The position numbers and the translations under genes were made by a program. From Limnephilus marmoratus (taxonomy: Eukaryota > Arthropoda > Insecta > Trichoptera > Limnephilidae), in assembly GCA_917880885.1 (NCBI GenBank), contig OU862909.1:30626405-30690404 (forward strand): 64,000 nucleotides of DNA. Reading direction: 5' to 3'. This document shows positions 10,460-21,033 of the stretch, one piece after another. Each line of letters starts with the position of its first letter. The stretch's first letter is position 1. The notes beneath the pieces are model-generated. The model did no database searches. It had not been told where the DNA came from and saw nothing but the letters and a program-made list of their open reading frames with translations.

Positions 10460-13400
10460 CTGTAAATAAAGATAACATCTGCTGCAATTTTATTAATTTT
10501 ATTTTATTTTATATTATTGTACAACAGAATAATTCCAATTACAGTACAATTTAGTTACCTTATCACCATTTAGGCAAGTGACTCTTTAATAATATTTTTA
10601 AGGCATATAAAGAACAGTCACTTACATCCAAATGGTTTGCAATTTCATTTAACAACACCACTCCCCTCGTCGTGCTATGCTTTGCCAAGAAGTCTGTTCT
10701 GCCGTTCGGTACTTACATACTTATGACATAAGTCATGATGTCTGTAGTGGTCTGGTACATATAAATCATAGCATCTTAGGGAACGTACCCATACTACGTG
10801 ACCTGTTCGGGGGGGGGGTCTTCAAAATGTCACGCTTGGTACAAATGAGCAGCGGGTTGCTTAGGTTTTTGGTCACCGGGGGGGGGGGTCAAAATTGGTC
10901 ACGTAATATGGGTACGTTCCCTTAAGCGAAATGGGCTATCGATGAAATTGTTCCAAATTTTGAAAGACAGAATAGCAAGACTTGCTTTCCGTCTGGTTTC
11001 TAGACTCACAGAATCAGTTTCCTCAAGTAAGTCAATATGATGCATGAACCTTGGATAGGTTTAATGCTTCCGCATATAAACATACCTGAGGAATTTCTTC
11101 TGGATTTGCTCTAACATATCAATGTACTTCTGGTGGTATGGTGCACAAACATCGCTCGCGGACTCCAGCTTGCTTCTCAGTATGCCATCGAATAGCGCTA
11201 GCATAGCTTCTTGGTTATCAAACCGCTTACAAGTCCTGATGATGAACCCAAGAAGTTTGTAGCAAGACTGAGTGAGCTGCGATATATGGCAAGAGAATGT
11301 CAGTTCGGGATCAAAGACTACACCGAGATCCTTCACGGATTTTACATGAGATAGCGTTTCGCCCTTCATTTTATAATTATTTTACGAGTGAAGGACATTG
11401 TGACATATTTCTTTGTGTTAAAATCTAATTTGTTTGCCAGCGACCATTCAGATAGTGCATCCAGATCAGTTTGCATTTTAAAGCAATCTTGTTGGCAGCT
11501 TATTTCCATCATAATTTTAAGGTCATCAGCAAATAGTAGACATTTGCTGTTCCTAACACAGTTTTGGGTGTCATCTATAAGTATTAGAAACAACATAGGT
11601 CCTAGGTTAGACCCTTGAGGAATTTCAGATTGCGCTTGGAATTTTTTGAATTATGTCTATTTATCGAAACAAATTGGCTTCTGGATTTTAAATACGATGA
11701 GAAAAAGTTCAGTGTTGGTAGATTGAAGCCTATTTTAAACATTTTCCTCAGAAATATATCATGGTTAACACGGTCAAATGCTTTGGCAAAGTCAGTGTAA
11801 ACTACATCTGTTTGGTGTTTCGAGTCTAAACTGGTGGCTACCAACCGCGAAAAATTAAGCAGATTAGTTAATTTTGACTCGAAAGAAATAAATGAGTGAT
11901 GTGAAGAAATAACTTTTTTTGTGGATGATTGATTCAAAACAACAAAACCAACTTACTTCCAAAAGTCATGTTTGCATACCTCTGAGCTTGCAAACACAGA
12001 TTTGTACAGATTTTCTGTGCAAATTGGACTAAGGAAATTTATTATATTGAATTTTCTATAAAAATTAAGACACCGTATTTTTCAATTATTCAATACTTAC
12101 TCAAGAATTAAAATTTCGAAATAGTATTATAAAATTAACGAACCTAATAAAAATATCAAATAGTATTAAAATATAGTTAACTCACCTTACATAAAATACA
12201 ATTTACTTGCGAGCAAGCTGTACACACGAAGGAGTTGTTGACGTAGTAGTCATCATCAATGTAGAACCATTGTTTACAATTTTCATTTCGACACTGGGTT
12301 GCTTCTCTGTCCCTAAGCAGGGTTATGTTTATGTATGTTTCTTGAAATTTGTCCCAAATATCCGTGCTGACAATTGATCTAATTTCTGAGTGATTGATGG
12401 TTTTATCACAGCTCAAAACACCATCGTTATAGGGACAATGAATTTGTACATTATTAGTGGTTTCAACAATGGACGAAATACATTCTTTACAGAACTTGTG
12501 AAGACACGCAGATAGGATATATCCCATTGTTGGTTTACATGTATCTAAACACACTATACACTCGAACTCTGTTAGGTTTTCTCCTGGCTCTTCTTTATTG
12601 TCGTCATCTTCCTCCGGCTTTTCTTCAATCTCGGAAGGCTTATTTAGTTCTTTAAAATAATCATCGGTTGAAAAGAATTCATTAATTGTGCCTGGCAGTA
12701 CAATTTGTCTGCAGATATTTTGTCTGTCTTTGAATGGACATTCGAATACCCCGTCTTCGCCATTTTCAAAGTGGGTTGTCGTGCATGGTCTACAAAATGT
12801 GTGATGGCATTCCGTAAGGATGATTCCAGATGTAATTTCATTCAGACACGTTGCACACTGGAAATCTGACCTGTTTTCTGCTGGCTTAGCGTTTTCTTCT
12901 TCTTTGTCGCCATCTTCTTTTTCATTGTAATTTTCATCATCATCTACGCTTTTAGCATCGTCCGGCAATTCGTCACGAAGCTTGGTAGACTTATTTAGTT
13001 CTATGAAATAATCTTCGCTCGAAACGAACTCTTTAATTGTGTCAGGAAATATATTTTGTTCACAAATGTTTTCTCCGTCATTGAAAGGACATACCGCTAC
13101 CCCATTAATACCGTTATTTAAGTGGGTTGTCATACATGGCTTACAAAATGTGTGATGGCATTTAGTAAGGAAGATCCCAGACGTAATTTCACATATGGCC
13201 AGACACACTATACACTTAAACTCTGTATCATTTTCTCCTGGCTTTGAATCGTCTTCTTTGCCATCATTGTCGCATTCTTTTTCAATACCATTCTCATATT
13301 TGTCTTCTCTTTCAGTTTCATCCAGTTTGTATTCAATTTTGGAAAAGTTACTTAGTTCCACGAAATAATCTTCGCTGGAAAAAATTTCTTTAATTGTGTC

Positions 13401-13625
13401 AGGAAGTATAATTTCTCCGCAAATGTTTTCTCCATCTTTACACGGGCATTCGAATACTCCATCAACATCAACACTATTCGCAAAGCAGTTTGTCGTGCAT
13501 AGTTCACAGAGTGTGTGATGGCATTCCGTAAGGACGATTCCAGTCGAAATTTCACGCACAACCATACAAGCCTCACATTTGAACGCTTCTTGATCTTCGA
13601 GCTCCATGGCAGAAACTTCAGCCAT
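10148..13625 (-). CDS. RBCK1: RBR E3 ubiquitin ligase, HOIL-1/RBCK1-like, with tandem RING modules
   Basis: Two exons (12186-13625, 10148-10459) join in phase 0 at K480|C481 (donor GTGAGT, acceptor TTTACAG) to give 583 aa. The last exon has the family hallmark C-terminus: MRCPVCQ, GCDFLTCIKC, WATQGRRWGPNGPGD and CRCGVNGQ ending CQNCH. This is RING2 of HOIL-1, and C533 in GCD aligns with the catalytic cysteine that carries the ubiquitin thioester. An IBR-like part lies at about 445-480. The fourth RING-type unit (about 356-406) should be RING1. Units near 15-65, 135-190 and 253-305 repeat the same C-x2-C...CHHT-C-x2-C pattern, separated by acidic linkers. Known HOIL-1 proteins have one RING1 plus UBL and NZF domains; neither UBL nor NZF was seen here. 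The role is inferred as ubiquitin ligation in immune or cell-death signalling. A LINE sits in the intron in the sense direction. Confidence 0.85.
10490..11940 (-). mobile_element. Jockey/CR1-type LINE, 5'-truncated, in the RBCK1-like intron
   Basis: Minus-strand fragments carry reverse-transcriptase motifs: VVYTDFAKAFDRVNHD (11602-11937), LLFADDLKI (11366-11596) and the C-terminal GVVFDPELTFSCHISQLTQS (11061-11369). These lie in different frames, so the ORF is broken. The 3' end carries a TAAAA-type tail at about 10492-10515. It shares more than 600 bp with the copy at 32764-33511. A Harbinger MITE is inserted at 10779-10921. The element lies in the same direction as the host gene. Confidence 0.85.
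10779..10921. mobile_element. PIF/Harbinger-like MITE, 143 bp, inside the LINE
   Basis: It has the same inverted ends as 4493-4642 (GGGAACGTACCCATACTACG) and a TTA duplication at 10776-10778 and 10922-10924. The uninterrupted LINE copy at 33200-33250 shows where it inserted. G-runs of 9 and 11 lie in its interior. Confidence 0.85.
12186..13625 (-). CDS. RBCK1: RBCK1-like gene, exon with four RING-type modules and IBR
   Basis: It codes 480 aa from the ATG at 13623-13625 to AAG before GTGAGT (12180-12185). The four modules are clearly homologous to one another: ITSGI-LT-CHHTFC-PC, ECPF-D--NIC, and a closing P-TI-EF-S-DYF-EL. A TTTTAG acceptor at about 13669 hints at a 5' UTR intron. Confidence 0.85.
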
Positions 13626-13799
13626 GTTTCAGCCAGAGAGGTCTTTATAGGTGGTCGATATCTAGTGTCCTAAAATTTAAAAATAAAAGAATGTTTATGT
13701 TTATGATAATAATAAAGATGTTTATGATAATAATAATGAATAAATTGTTTTAAAAAATACGATATTAAGAGGGTTATTTTATAAATAACATAACGTTCG
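13626..13799. other. Upstream region of the RBCK1-like gene
   Basis: On the minus strand TTTTAG|GACACT just before the start codon could be the end of a 5' UTR intron. No promoter could be recognised. Confidence 0.3.
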
Positions 13800-14275
13800 T
13801 TGTACTCGTCGTATTCGTTGTACGATCGCATGACTCCAGATACTAATATCTACAGCCTGTATGTCGGACGAATATCTATAGCTCATATGTTGAACTAATA
13901 TCTACGAACTTCAGAGTGTTGATTAATAAATATCTACAGAGCGTAGGTTGAACTAATATCTACAGAGCAGATTGGACTAATCAGCTAAATTTGTCCAATA
14001 GTCCGATATTAGGGATTTTTACATACATACTTACATAAATTAAGTTTTTTAAACTGCATACGCAATATTACGTTATTCCAATATGCTAAACATAATTGCA
14101 AATCCAACCTCTGCCAGTGCTGTAGATATTCGTCAACACTTTGGTTCTCATAGATATTAATCAACAGTTTGAGCTGTAGATATTCGTCAACACTTTGGTT
14201 TTCATAGATATTAGTTCGATTTTTTCAGTTTTTGGAATTCCTGTAGATATTAGTAGACGCCTCCCGGTCGCATAA
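13800..14275. mobile_element. Probable non-autonomous DNA transposon with subterminal repeat clusters
   Basis: Five copies of an AATATCTA(C/T)AG-like word run one way at 13845-13970. Five copies of the reverse run the other way at 14120-14250 (CTGTAGATATT, CATAGATATTA). The outer parts pair loosely (GATCGCATGACTCC against GGTCGCATAAC). Clusters in opposite orientation at the two ends are typical of transposase-binding sites in hAT-like elements. The family and exact ends are unclear. Confidence 0.45.
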
Positions 14276-14584
14276 CAAAATTTACACGCATCCGCTTTAG
14301 GGCTCTTCATTCTACCATAATTATTTTTCTAAAAAAATTATATAATGACGTTTGAATGTATTTGTTCACACTGACAATATCTAAAAATCCCAAAAAGTTT
14401 TTCGAACTAGTTTGGAACACCTTTCTGTAGTGTCTTGTAACCCCGCAAATACCCAAAGATACTGAGTGCACGGCAACGCTTCTCAAACCCGTTTAAATTT
14501 AGACTAGCGATTCAATTCGACAATATTATTATTACAAAGCACTCTTTTTAGGGTAAATCTATCTATATCTATCTTCTTCTTCTA
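14276..14584. other. No gene recognised
   Basis: AT-rich spacer. The word ACAAAGCACTCT near 14537 recurs near 54362. Nothing else was seen. Confidence 0.3.
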
Positions 14585-15074
14585 TCTATATAAATAAAAA
14601 TGAATCACCGAAATGTATGTACGCGCATAACTTCCGAACAACTGCACCAAATTGGATAATTCTTTTTTTATGTGTTCGTTATTGTCAGGACAAGGTTTGT
14701 ATATAACTACTGATGAGCTCTGGCATTATGAAATTTGAATACAAAAATTGCAGTAGATAGCATGCGAGCTGTTCGCAATCTGAATGTACCGAAACTGAAT
14801 GGAATGCGAGAGGGGGAGGGAAACTCGGGTAGGGGGTTCGCGGGAGGAGGAGGGGGCAGGAACCCGGGAGGGGGAGGGGAATCTGGGAGGGGAAATGGGG
14901 AGGGGGGGTTCGCAGGACGAGGAAAGAGGGGTAGAGAGAAGGTGGAGGAATCCGAGTGTGAACGTGAGAGGGGAAGGGAACGCAGAAGGGGAACAGGACG
15001 AATGGGAAAGGACACGCAGGGAGAATCAATTTCTTTATTAAATGGCATAGCAATGCATGCCGGGGACCAGCTAG
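14585..15074 (+). mobile_element. Helitron-like non-autonomous element, copy 1
   Basis: It begins TCTATATAAATAAAAATGAA and ends in CTAG followed by T, as Helitrons do. The middle (14800-14990) is almost pure purine on the plus strand, giving spurious Gly/Arg/Glu or Pro/Ser reading frames. The tail (AATGGGAAAGGACAC, GCATGCCGGG) recurs at 27890-27963 and reversed at 52031-52120. I did not find the usual 3' hairpin. Confidence 0.5.
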
Positions 15075-15254
15075 TTGATTAATAAATTATTATTAATATT
15101 TTTTAAATATGTTTTATTTAGCTTCAATTTTTTACATCTAATATCCAGTGTATGTATATCTATTTAAAAACTACTAAAATAATATTCTATTAGGTAATGT
15201 AGGTACGTACAAAAATTTGGACTTTACAACATTAAGCCGCCACTACCCGAATTT

Positions 15255-15640
15255 CTACCGATTTATTACATATCTCCCTTAAACATTTGAAGTTTTTAAG
15301 CTCTTAAAAAAATATATGTTATTTTTTAAGATAATATCTCTACATTCCCCACTCCGAAACACAAATTATATGAAATTCCCTCGATAGAAAAAATCGCAAA
15401 GTATGCTCCGGAAATTATTATAAACACGTTGGTTTCAGTTATTTTACAAGTTATTTGTATGAAAAAATTCACAGTGTTTCTTTGAATGCTTTTTTAGACA
15501 ACTCCTATGAGATTTTTGTTCTATTTTTAACGAGTCGTGTTTTATTAAACATTTTTACAATTTTCGCTTCAATTGTATCATTTTAAATATTAGCGCGCTC
15601 TCTCCAACATTCGTAATTACATATCTCTTATTTTTGAGCG
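15255..15640 (-). repeat. Dispersed repeat, inverted relative of 26770-27130
   Basis: Reversed, this segment follows 26770-27130: GAGCGCGCTAATATTTAAA, AATTGTGAAAATGTT, AACACGACTCGTTAA, TATCGAGGGAA. A third relative is at 51830-52010. At 27 kb and 52 kb it lies next to Helitron-like ends, so it may be part of that element. Confidence 0.5.
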
Positions 15641-16438
15641 AGGATACGGCGCCTGAAGACCCAGGAAAACAAAAAGCAAAACCCGCGACAAACTGCAAGA
15701 CTTTTAGCTTCTCAACATTAACTGGGGTTCATTGAACATTTTAAAACCTTCATAATTAATATTGTTTTGTGTTTCCGATAAATTTGTCGCAGGGAGCTTA
15801 AAATCGTTGCAGTTTCTCGTATGATAGCAATGGACTTTACTATTAATACTAACAGTATTCTAATCTGGTAAATACACGAAGCACTTCATAAAAAGATTCG
15901 AAGGAGAAAGCACCGAGGCGTCAAAAAAGAAAGCTAACGCGTAACGAAAACACGACAGAAAAGATTAAAAAAAAGTTACGGGGTCCAAAGAAAATTATGG
16001 TCAATTGGAATTAGGACGACATTTGTCACCTTGTTTGAAACGAAAAAAGAGAAATATCTCAAAGACATATCTCCATCGAATAAGGAAGAACTCGAACGCA
16101 ATACGCTCGCGGTGGGCCAAAGCAATAAAAATTTGTGTGCAATTGAAAGGCGTAAGAGGATAACAACTGAAACAACTTGAAAAAAATATGTCAGTTGCGG
16201 CCGAAATTAGTAAATTATTACATATTATTCGCGTAAGTTGTTGCTGTTATTTAGTTGTGTGTCCTAAAGGTTTGCGTTGTGAATAAATTGAGAGGTCAGT
16301 CAGGAAAAAAAATCGAATCGTTAGAAAACTTCTACCACCAATGCCTTTCACCAGAAATAATTTACAGTCGCATAGCAATAAATTTACCGGCTAGAGAAAT
16401 ACCTAAACCATAAATTGTTTTAATTTCATTGTCCAGAG
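15641..16438. other. No gene recognised
   Basis: AT-rich sequence. A Lys/Arg-rich stretch near 15890-15980 is open only briefly and was not taken as coding. Confidence 0.3.
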
Positions 16439-17313
16439 CAGCGTTTCCTAACCCTTTTCAGCCACGGACCCCTAGAAAATCGAGGTCAATTTCCAAGGAC
16501 CCCCAATACAAAATAAAAAATTTTGAACCATTTTTGAAGTGAAAGCTTTAGCACCGTTGTGATTTGAAACTCGATGAAACGAAAAATGGCGACACTAAAA
16601 AGAGACAAACACAGTATAATCGGTCTCCTCTTTGTGCGGTGCCTCCCCACACTTGTCTACTTTAATTTTCTGAAGGTTTCACTTCTACCGCCTGTAAATT
16701 GCACACTCTGATATATTTTTAGTAAGTACTACAAATACAAATACAAAAAAAATATAGAAAATGTTAATAATTAACGTACAACAGCAACACCAACATACAC
16801 ATTAATTAACGGTTAATTATTGCGAAGGTTGGTGTTTTTTGCAACTAAATTAGTGATTTTCTGGTTGATGTTGCTACTAAGTTATAATCTCAAATTGGAT
16901 TCCACTTGTAATCTGTTTCCGTATTTGTTTTCAGTATAATATAAAAGAGCAGAGAATGCCTTTTCACAGAGATAGTGGTTAAGAGAAGCAATAAAGTTTC
17001 AGTATTTCTTCTGATATTTCCCTATAATCTTTCTTTACATTCACCCAAAAACTTGATAAAGAGGCTTCTTTGAAATTACGTTTCAAAGCTGAATCACAAG
17101 ATTTTCTATTAATTAGTTTTCCTGTGCCGTTGTGAAGCCAGTAATGTCAGTAACATCTGTGTTGAAAGGGTCTAATATGCATTTTTTTTGTCGGGTACTG
17201 GAAAATAATCCGAAACGAAGACGTGTAGCGATTACGAGACTTTTGGTGGCATTTATTTATTATTGTTAAATGATCCAAAGATGAGACTGAGGACCACAGG
17301 TTAAGAAACACTG
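16439..17313 (-). mobile_element. hAT element remnant, 875 bp
   Basis: The ends CAGCGTTTCCTAACC and GGTTAAGAAACACTG are inverted copies. An 8-bp duplication with one mismatch flanks it (GTCCAGAG, GTCTAGAG). On the minus strand, broken pieces of a hAT transposase C-terminus are visible (LKRNFKEASLSSFWVNVKK, then KYGNRLQVESNLRL). It is dead. Confidence 0.75.
16840..17110 (-). pseudogene. hAT transposase C-terminal pseudogene
   Basis: Minus-strand fragments resemble the ZBED5-type hAT C-terminus (FKEASLSSFWVNVKKDYREI, then NRLQVESNLRL) with frame breaks and stops. They lie inside the 16439-17313 element. Confidence 0.6.
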
Positions 17314-17733
17314 GTCTAGAGGTGGATGTAAAACGTTTAAATTTTGTACAATAAATAATGCGTTTATTTACAAACAAAAACATATTCTCTCAAAATACTA
17401 AAAGAAACAACTAATAAATAGTAAATATTCAACCGATAAGAAAGAAAAATCGGAAAAAGATACGGTCTCATCTAGGAATTGATCCCAGAACCATAGCCTT
17501 GCTGGTCAATATTCATCCTCGACTTGCAAGTTATAAATTTATCCAACTATCTAGGTAGCATTTAGGCCAAGATAAATCTTGCAATTATACCTCCATAAAG
17601 ACAGCAGAATAAAAATATGCGTTAAGTGCATTTGGTAGGTCTTAGTTGAATTATGATTCATTTAAATATGACCGAAGGGGATAGGGTCCTACTTGTTTCT
17701 AGAGCATCGCCCCGGCAAGGCTATGGTCCTGGG
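17314..17733. other. No gene recognised
   Basis: AT-rich spacer between two DNA transposons. The sequence near 17480-17505 has a weak tRNA-like look that I could not support. Confidence 0.3.
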
Positions 17734-18459
17734 CAGTAGCGTAGCGAGGGGGGGTCGGACCGCCCCGGGTGCCACCCGAAGGGGGGTGCCACTCGACCAA
17801 GATATTGCATGCACGTAACCAAGATATTGCATACACATGACCACGGTCTGTTATTTATATTTTCGTAAGGCGGAATAGCCTATATTCTGAAAAATTCTCC
17901 GTAAGTGCCGGCGGAATCAAATAAAAACCCTGTTCATGTTCTGAGTGTAGTTTTAATTCACCGCATACAGATTTAATTAAAACCAGTTTTGTGTTCAGAA
18001 TGTAAGTGCAGCAAGAACCAAAGAAAAAACATTTTTGTGTTTAGAGTGTAGTTTTGGTTCACCGCATATTTAGTTTAATTTAAATCAGTTTTATGCAGGT
18101 TCATCGTGTGCCGAGTGAAGCTTTGCATTTGAGTTGCATTCCATACGTATGCGTGATGAAGATGCGAAATTCTATCACAAGCATACCATTCTCGATTTCT
18201 GAGAGCAGTTATATATAAATTTGTAGTAGAATTTATAAGCATGATTTTATTGGAAGCGTACTCGGCACATGGTAATAAAATCGGCCTAAAAAAGTGGTAT
18301 ATCTAACCCCCCCCCCCCCCCACCCCCGCCGCCAGTCAGCGCTTGAAAATCTGCTCTGCGCGAAAGAAGTACCTGTAGAAGTTACCGATGGGGGGGGGGG
18401 GGGGGGGGCGGCAAAATTTTCCTCCGCCCCGGGCGGCCGAAACCCACGCTACGCCGCTG
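17734..18459. mobile_element. hAT-like element with CAGTGGCGTAGC-type ends
   Basis: The ends CAGTAGCGTAGCG and CGCTACGCCGCTG are inverted copies, followed by G-rich and C-rich blocks. A 16-base C-run sits near 18307 and an 18-base G-run near 18390. A sister copy is at 26036-26349. No target duplication was found here. Confidence 0.6.
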
Positions 18460-18864
18460 GTTTTAATCTTATATTATGTATGTAATAATGTGTTTTAATC
18501 CGGTTCATGTTCCAAACAAAATAACGTAAAAATAAATAAATACGAAATGCTATTTTCAATACAATTTTGTTTTATTTTGAAGGCCGAATTATGAAGAAAC
18601 TTATGGGGAATTTGCGGGGAATTTGATAATTTGCTCTCCCCAATTTGGGGATTTTGACCATTTTTTGCGGGTATTTTAGAACATAAGCATTCGCAACCCT
18701 GATTATGAAAGGCACCCTAATGTTATTTAAAAAAGTTTTTTGTACCCAAATCGGCAATACAGAACAAAATAACCTCGGTGTCGGTCTGTCCGTAACAGGT
18801 GTTTTTTTTTCAGAGACTATTTATTTGACGTAAACAAATTAGATTTGGCACAACTGTAGTGTAA
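18460..18864. other. No gene recognised
   Basis: AT-rich spacer before the Harbinger palindrome. No exon, RNA gene or repeat was recognised. Confidence 0.3.
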
Positions 18865-19880
18865 GGCCGGTTCACACGATTCAATTTTAGTTGATCAACT
18901 CGACACTTGAAAGCATATTGACAGGTGTGAACCTTCTTTCAACAAAGTTGAACAAGTTTTTTGTTGACCAACTAAAGTTGATAGCCCGTCTACTTTTGAC
19001 GTTCGAGTATGACCGCGCCATCTTGGTTACCATAGTTACTCGCGGGCACAAGTAGACGTCAAACATTTATGTCAATATTCTTATACATTCCTAGTTTCTA
19101 CCGTCATGGAATCCGTTTCAACGAAAAAATATCTGAAATGGTCGGATGATTTGATGTTCGGATTTATGCATCCCTGTCTTTGGGATCAAAAGCAAGAAGT
19201 GTACAAAAATAGAAATGCCCGTGATACTGCAATAAATGATATGTGTTTCATTTACACTACCTACCCAATATATTATGATAATGACAGAAAATAGCGGTAA
19301 ATATTCTGAGACATGTGTCACCATTAATACGCATAAATTAAAAGAAAAAACAATTTGTACAAATCTAATAACTACCTATGTCAAACTTTGACGTTTGGCG
19401 TTGTCGTTTTTAGGTTATGGTAAAGCTAACTTTAACGAAATATGCATTATTTCCTTGCTTCTCCGGTTACTATAGTTAGTAGTAATTATTATTAATTTAA
19501 ACATCTCTGAAAAATTTTATCGCCAATTTTGGAAAGCAAGCTCATCAAATTGTTTTTCTGTCATCCTCAAGTGATTTCTATATCCTCCGGAGTCTTCTAG
19601 GGCCATCTCTTTCAAAATTGTGTTGGATGCGCCTAATTCACTCCTTCTCATGATCCATTTTCTCGCCTAAATACGACGTTTTTCATGCTTTTCCATAATC
19701 TCGAGCTCGTCTCGCAGAACATCAGAAGTTAGAGAGACGCACGCACTGACAATTTCAGTTGACGCCATCTTGAATGTCAAATTCGGTTCTACTTAAATTG
19801 AAACGTGTGAACATAATCTTGTTCAACTTTTTACGTTAAATAAAAGTGGATCAACAAAAATCGAAACGTCTGAACGCGCC
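18865..19880 (+). mobile_element. PIF/Harbinger deletion derivative, left arm of a 2-kb palindrome
   Basis: It starts GGCCGGTTCACACGATTC and ends GTCTGAACGCGCC, Harbinger-style termini. It keeps the start of a MADF-type accessory protein at 19106-19294 (MESVSTKKYLKWSDDLMF, then a stop). Reversed, it keeps the start of a DDE transposase (MASTEIVSACVSL, KKHKKRRIWARKW). The right arm is its near-exact reverse. Confidence 0.75.
19106..19294 (+). pseudogene. MADF-domain accessory protein N-terminus (Harbinger)
   Basis: It codes 62 aa including KYLKWSDDLMF, CLWDQKQEVYKNRNARDTA. This is the start of an MADF-type DNA-binding domain (W...CLWD...Y.NR..RD.A). It is cut short by the internal deletion. 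Confidence 0.55.
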
Positions 19881-20007
19881 ATAAGCTAATATAATGGCGC
19901 GTTCAGACGTTTCAATTTTTGTTGATCCACTTTTATTTAACGTAAAAAGTTGAGCGAGATTATGTTCACACGTTTCAATTTAAGTAGAACCGAATTTGAC
20001 ATTCAAG

Positions 20008-20240
20008 ATGGCGTCAACTGAAATTGTCAGTGCGTGCGTCTCTCTAACTTCTGATGTTTTGCAAGATGAGCTCGAGATTATGAAAAAGCATAAAAAACGT
20101 CGTATTTGGGCGAGAAAATGGATCATGAATTAGGCGCATCCAACACAATTTTGAAAGAGATGGAACTAGAAGACTCCGAAGGATATGGATGACAGAAAAA
20201 CAATTCGATGAGCTGCTTTCCAAAATTGGCGATAAAATTT
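20008..20240 (+). pseudogene. Harbinger transposase N-terminal remnant
   Basis: The frame starts MASTEIVSACVSLTSDVLQD and includes KKHKKRRIWARKWIMN and then a stop. Further along, shifted frames give KEMELEDSEGYG and QFDELLSKIGDKIF. The RRxWxRxW and LEDxxxY ... FDxLLxxI pattern is characteristic of Harbinger transposases. The catalytic part is absent. Confidence 0.6.
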
Positions 20241-20430
20241 TTCAGAGATGTTTAAATTAATAATAATTACTACTAACTACAATAACCGGAGAAGCAAGGA
20301 AATAATCCATATTTCGTTAAAATTAGCTTTACCATAACCTAAAAACAACAACGCCAAACGTCATACTTTGACATAGGTAGTTATTGTTATTAGATTTGTA
20401 CAAAGTTTTTTTTCTTTTAATTTATGCGTA

Positions 20431-20652
20431 TTAATGGTGACGCATGCTCTGAATATTTACTGTTATTTTTTTGTCATTATCATAATATATTGGGTAGGTA
20501 GTGTAAATGAAACACATATTATTTATTGCAGTATCACGGGCATTTCTATTTGTGTACACTTCTTGCTTTTGATCCCAAAGACAGGGATGCATAAATCTGA
20601 ACATCAAATCATCCGACCATTTCAAATATTTTTTCGTTGAAACGGATTCCAT
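20431..20652 (-). pseudogene. MADF-domain accessory protein N-terminus, palindromic copy
   Basis: It codes 73 aa nearly identical over the first 60 to the copy at 19106. It is the mirror partner in the palindrome. Confidence 0.55.
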
Positions 20653-21033
20653 GACGATAGAACTAGGAATGTCTAACGAATATGGACATAAATGTTTGAC
20701 TTCTAGTTGTGCACGCGAGTAACTATGGTAACCAAGATGGCGCGATCATACTTGAACGTCAAAAGTAGACGGGCTATCAACTTTAGCTAGTCAACAAAAA
20801 ACTTGTTCAACTTTGTTGAAAGAAGGTTCACACCTGTCAATATGCTTTCAAGTGTCGAGTTGATCAACTAAAGTTGAACCATGTGAACCGGCTATAAGTT
20901 AAGTCTCAGAGTGAACTGCGCTGTAAACCTATCGGTCTTTGCTTTTCTGCGCGGCGCGGGCGGCCTGAAGTTGCGCGGGATGCGTAATTCCAAAACATAT
21001 ACAGGTTCAGTCAATTTACTTTTTCAATATTAA

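Larger units (their letters stand above)
19896..20894 (-). mobile_element. PIF/Harbinger deletion derivative, right arm of the palindrome
   Basis: It is the reverse-oriented copy of 18865-19880. It begins GGCGCGTTCAGACG and ends TGAACCGGC. It has the MADF-like start at 20431-20652 (minus) and the transposase start at 20008-20130 (plus). Small substitutions and indels separate the arms; only about 15 bp lie between them. Confidence 0.75.

Noticed and set aside
14685..15082. Several Pro/Ser- and Gly/Glu/Arg-rich frames on both strands
   Set aside because: They are products of the purine-rich tract in a Helitron-like element; no domain and no codon structure. The same applies at 27196-27411, 27644-27973 and 52000-52369.
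17734..18459. 8-bp target duplication for the CAGTAGCGTAGCG-ended element
   Set aside because: The flanks GTCCTGGG and GTTTTAAT do not match, so the exact ends or an intact insertion cannot be claimed.
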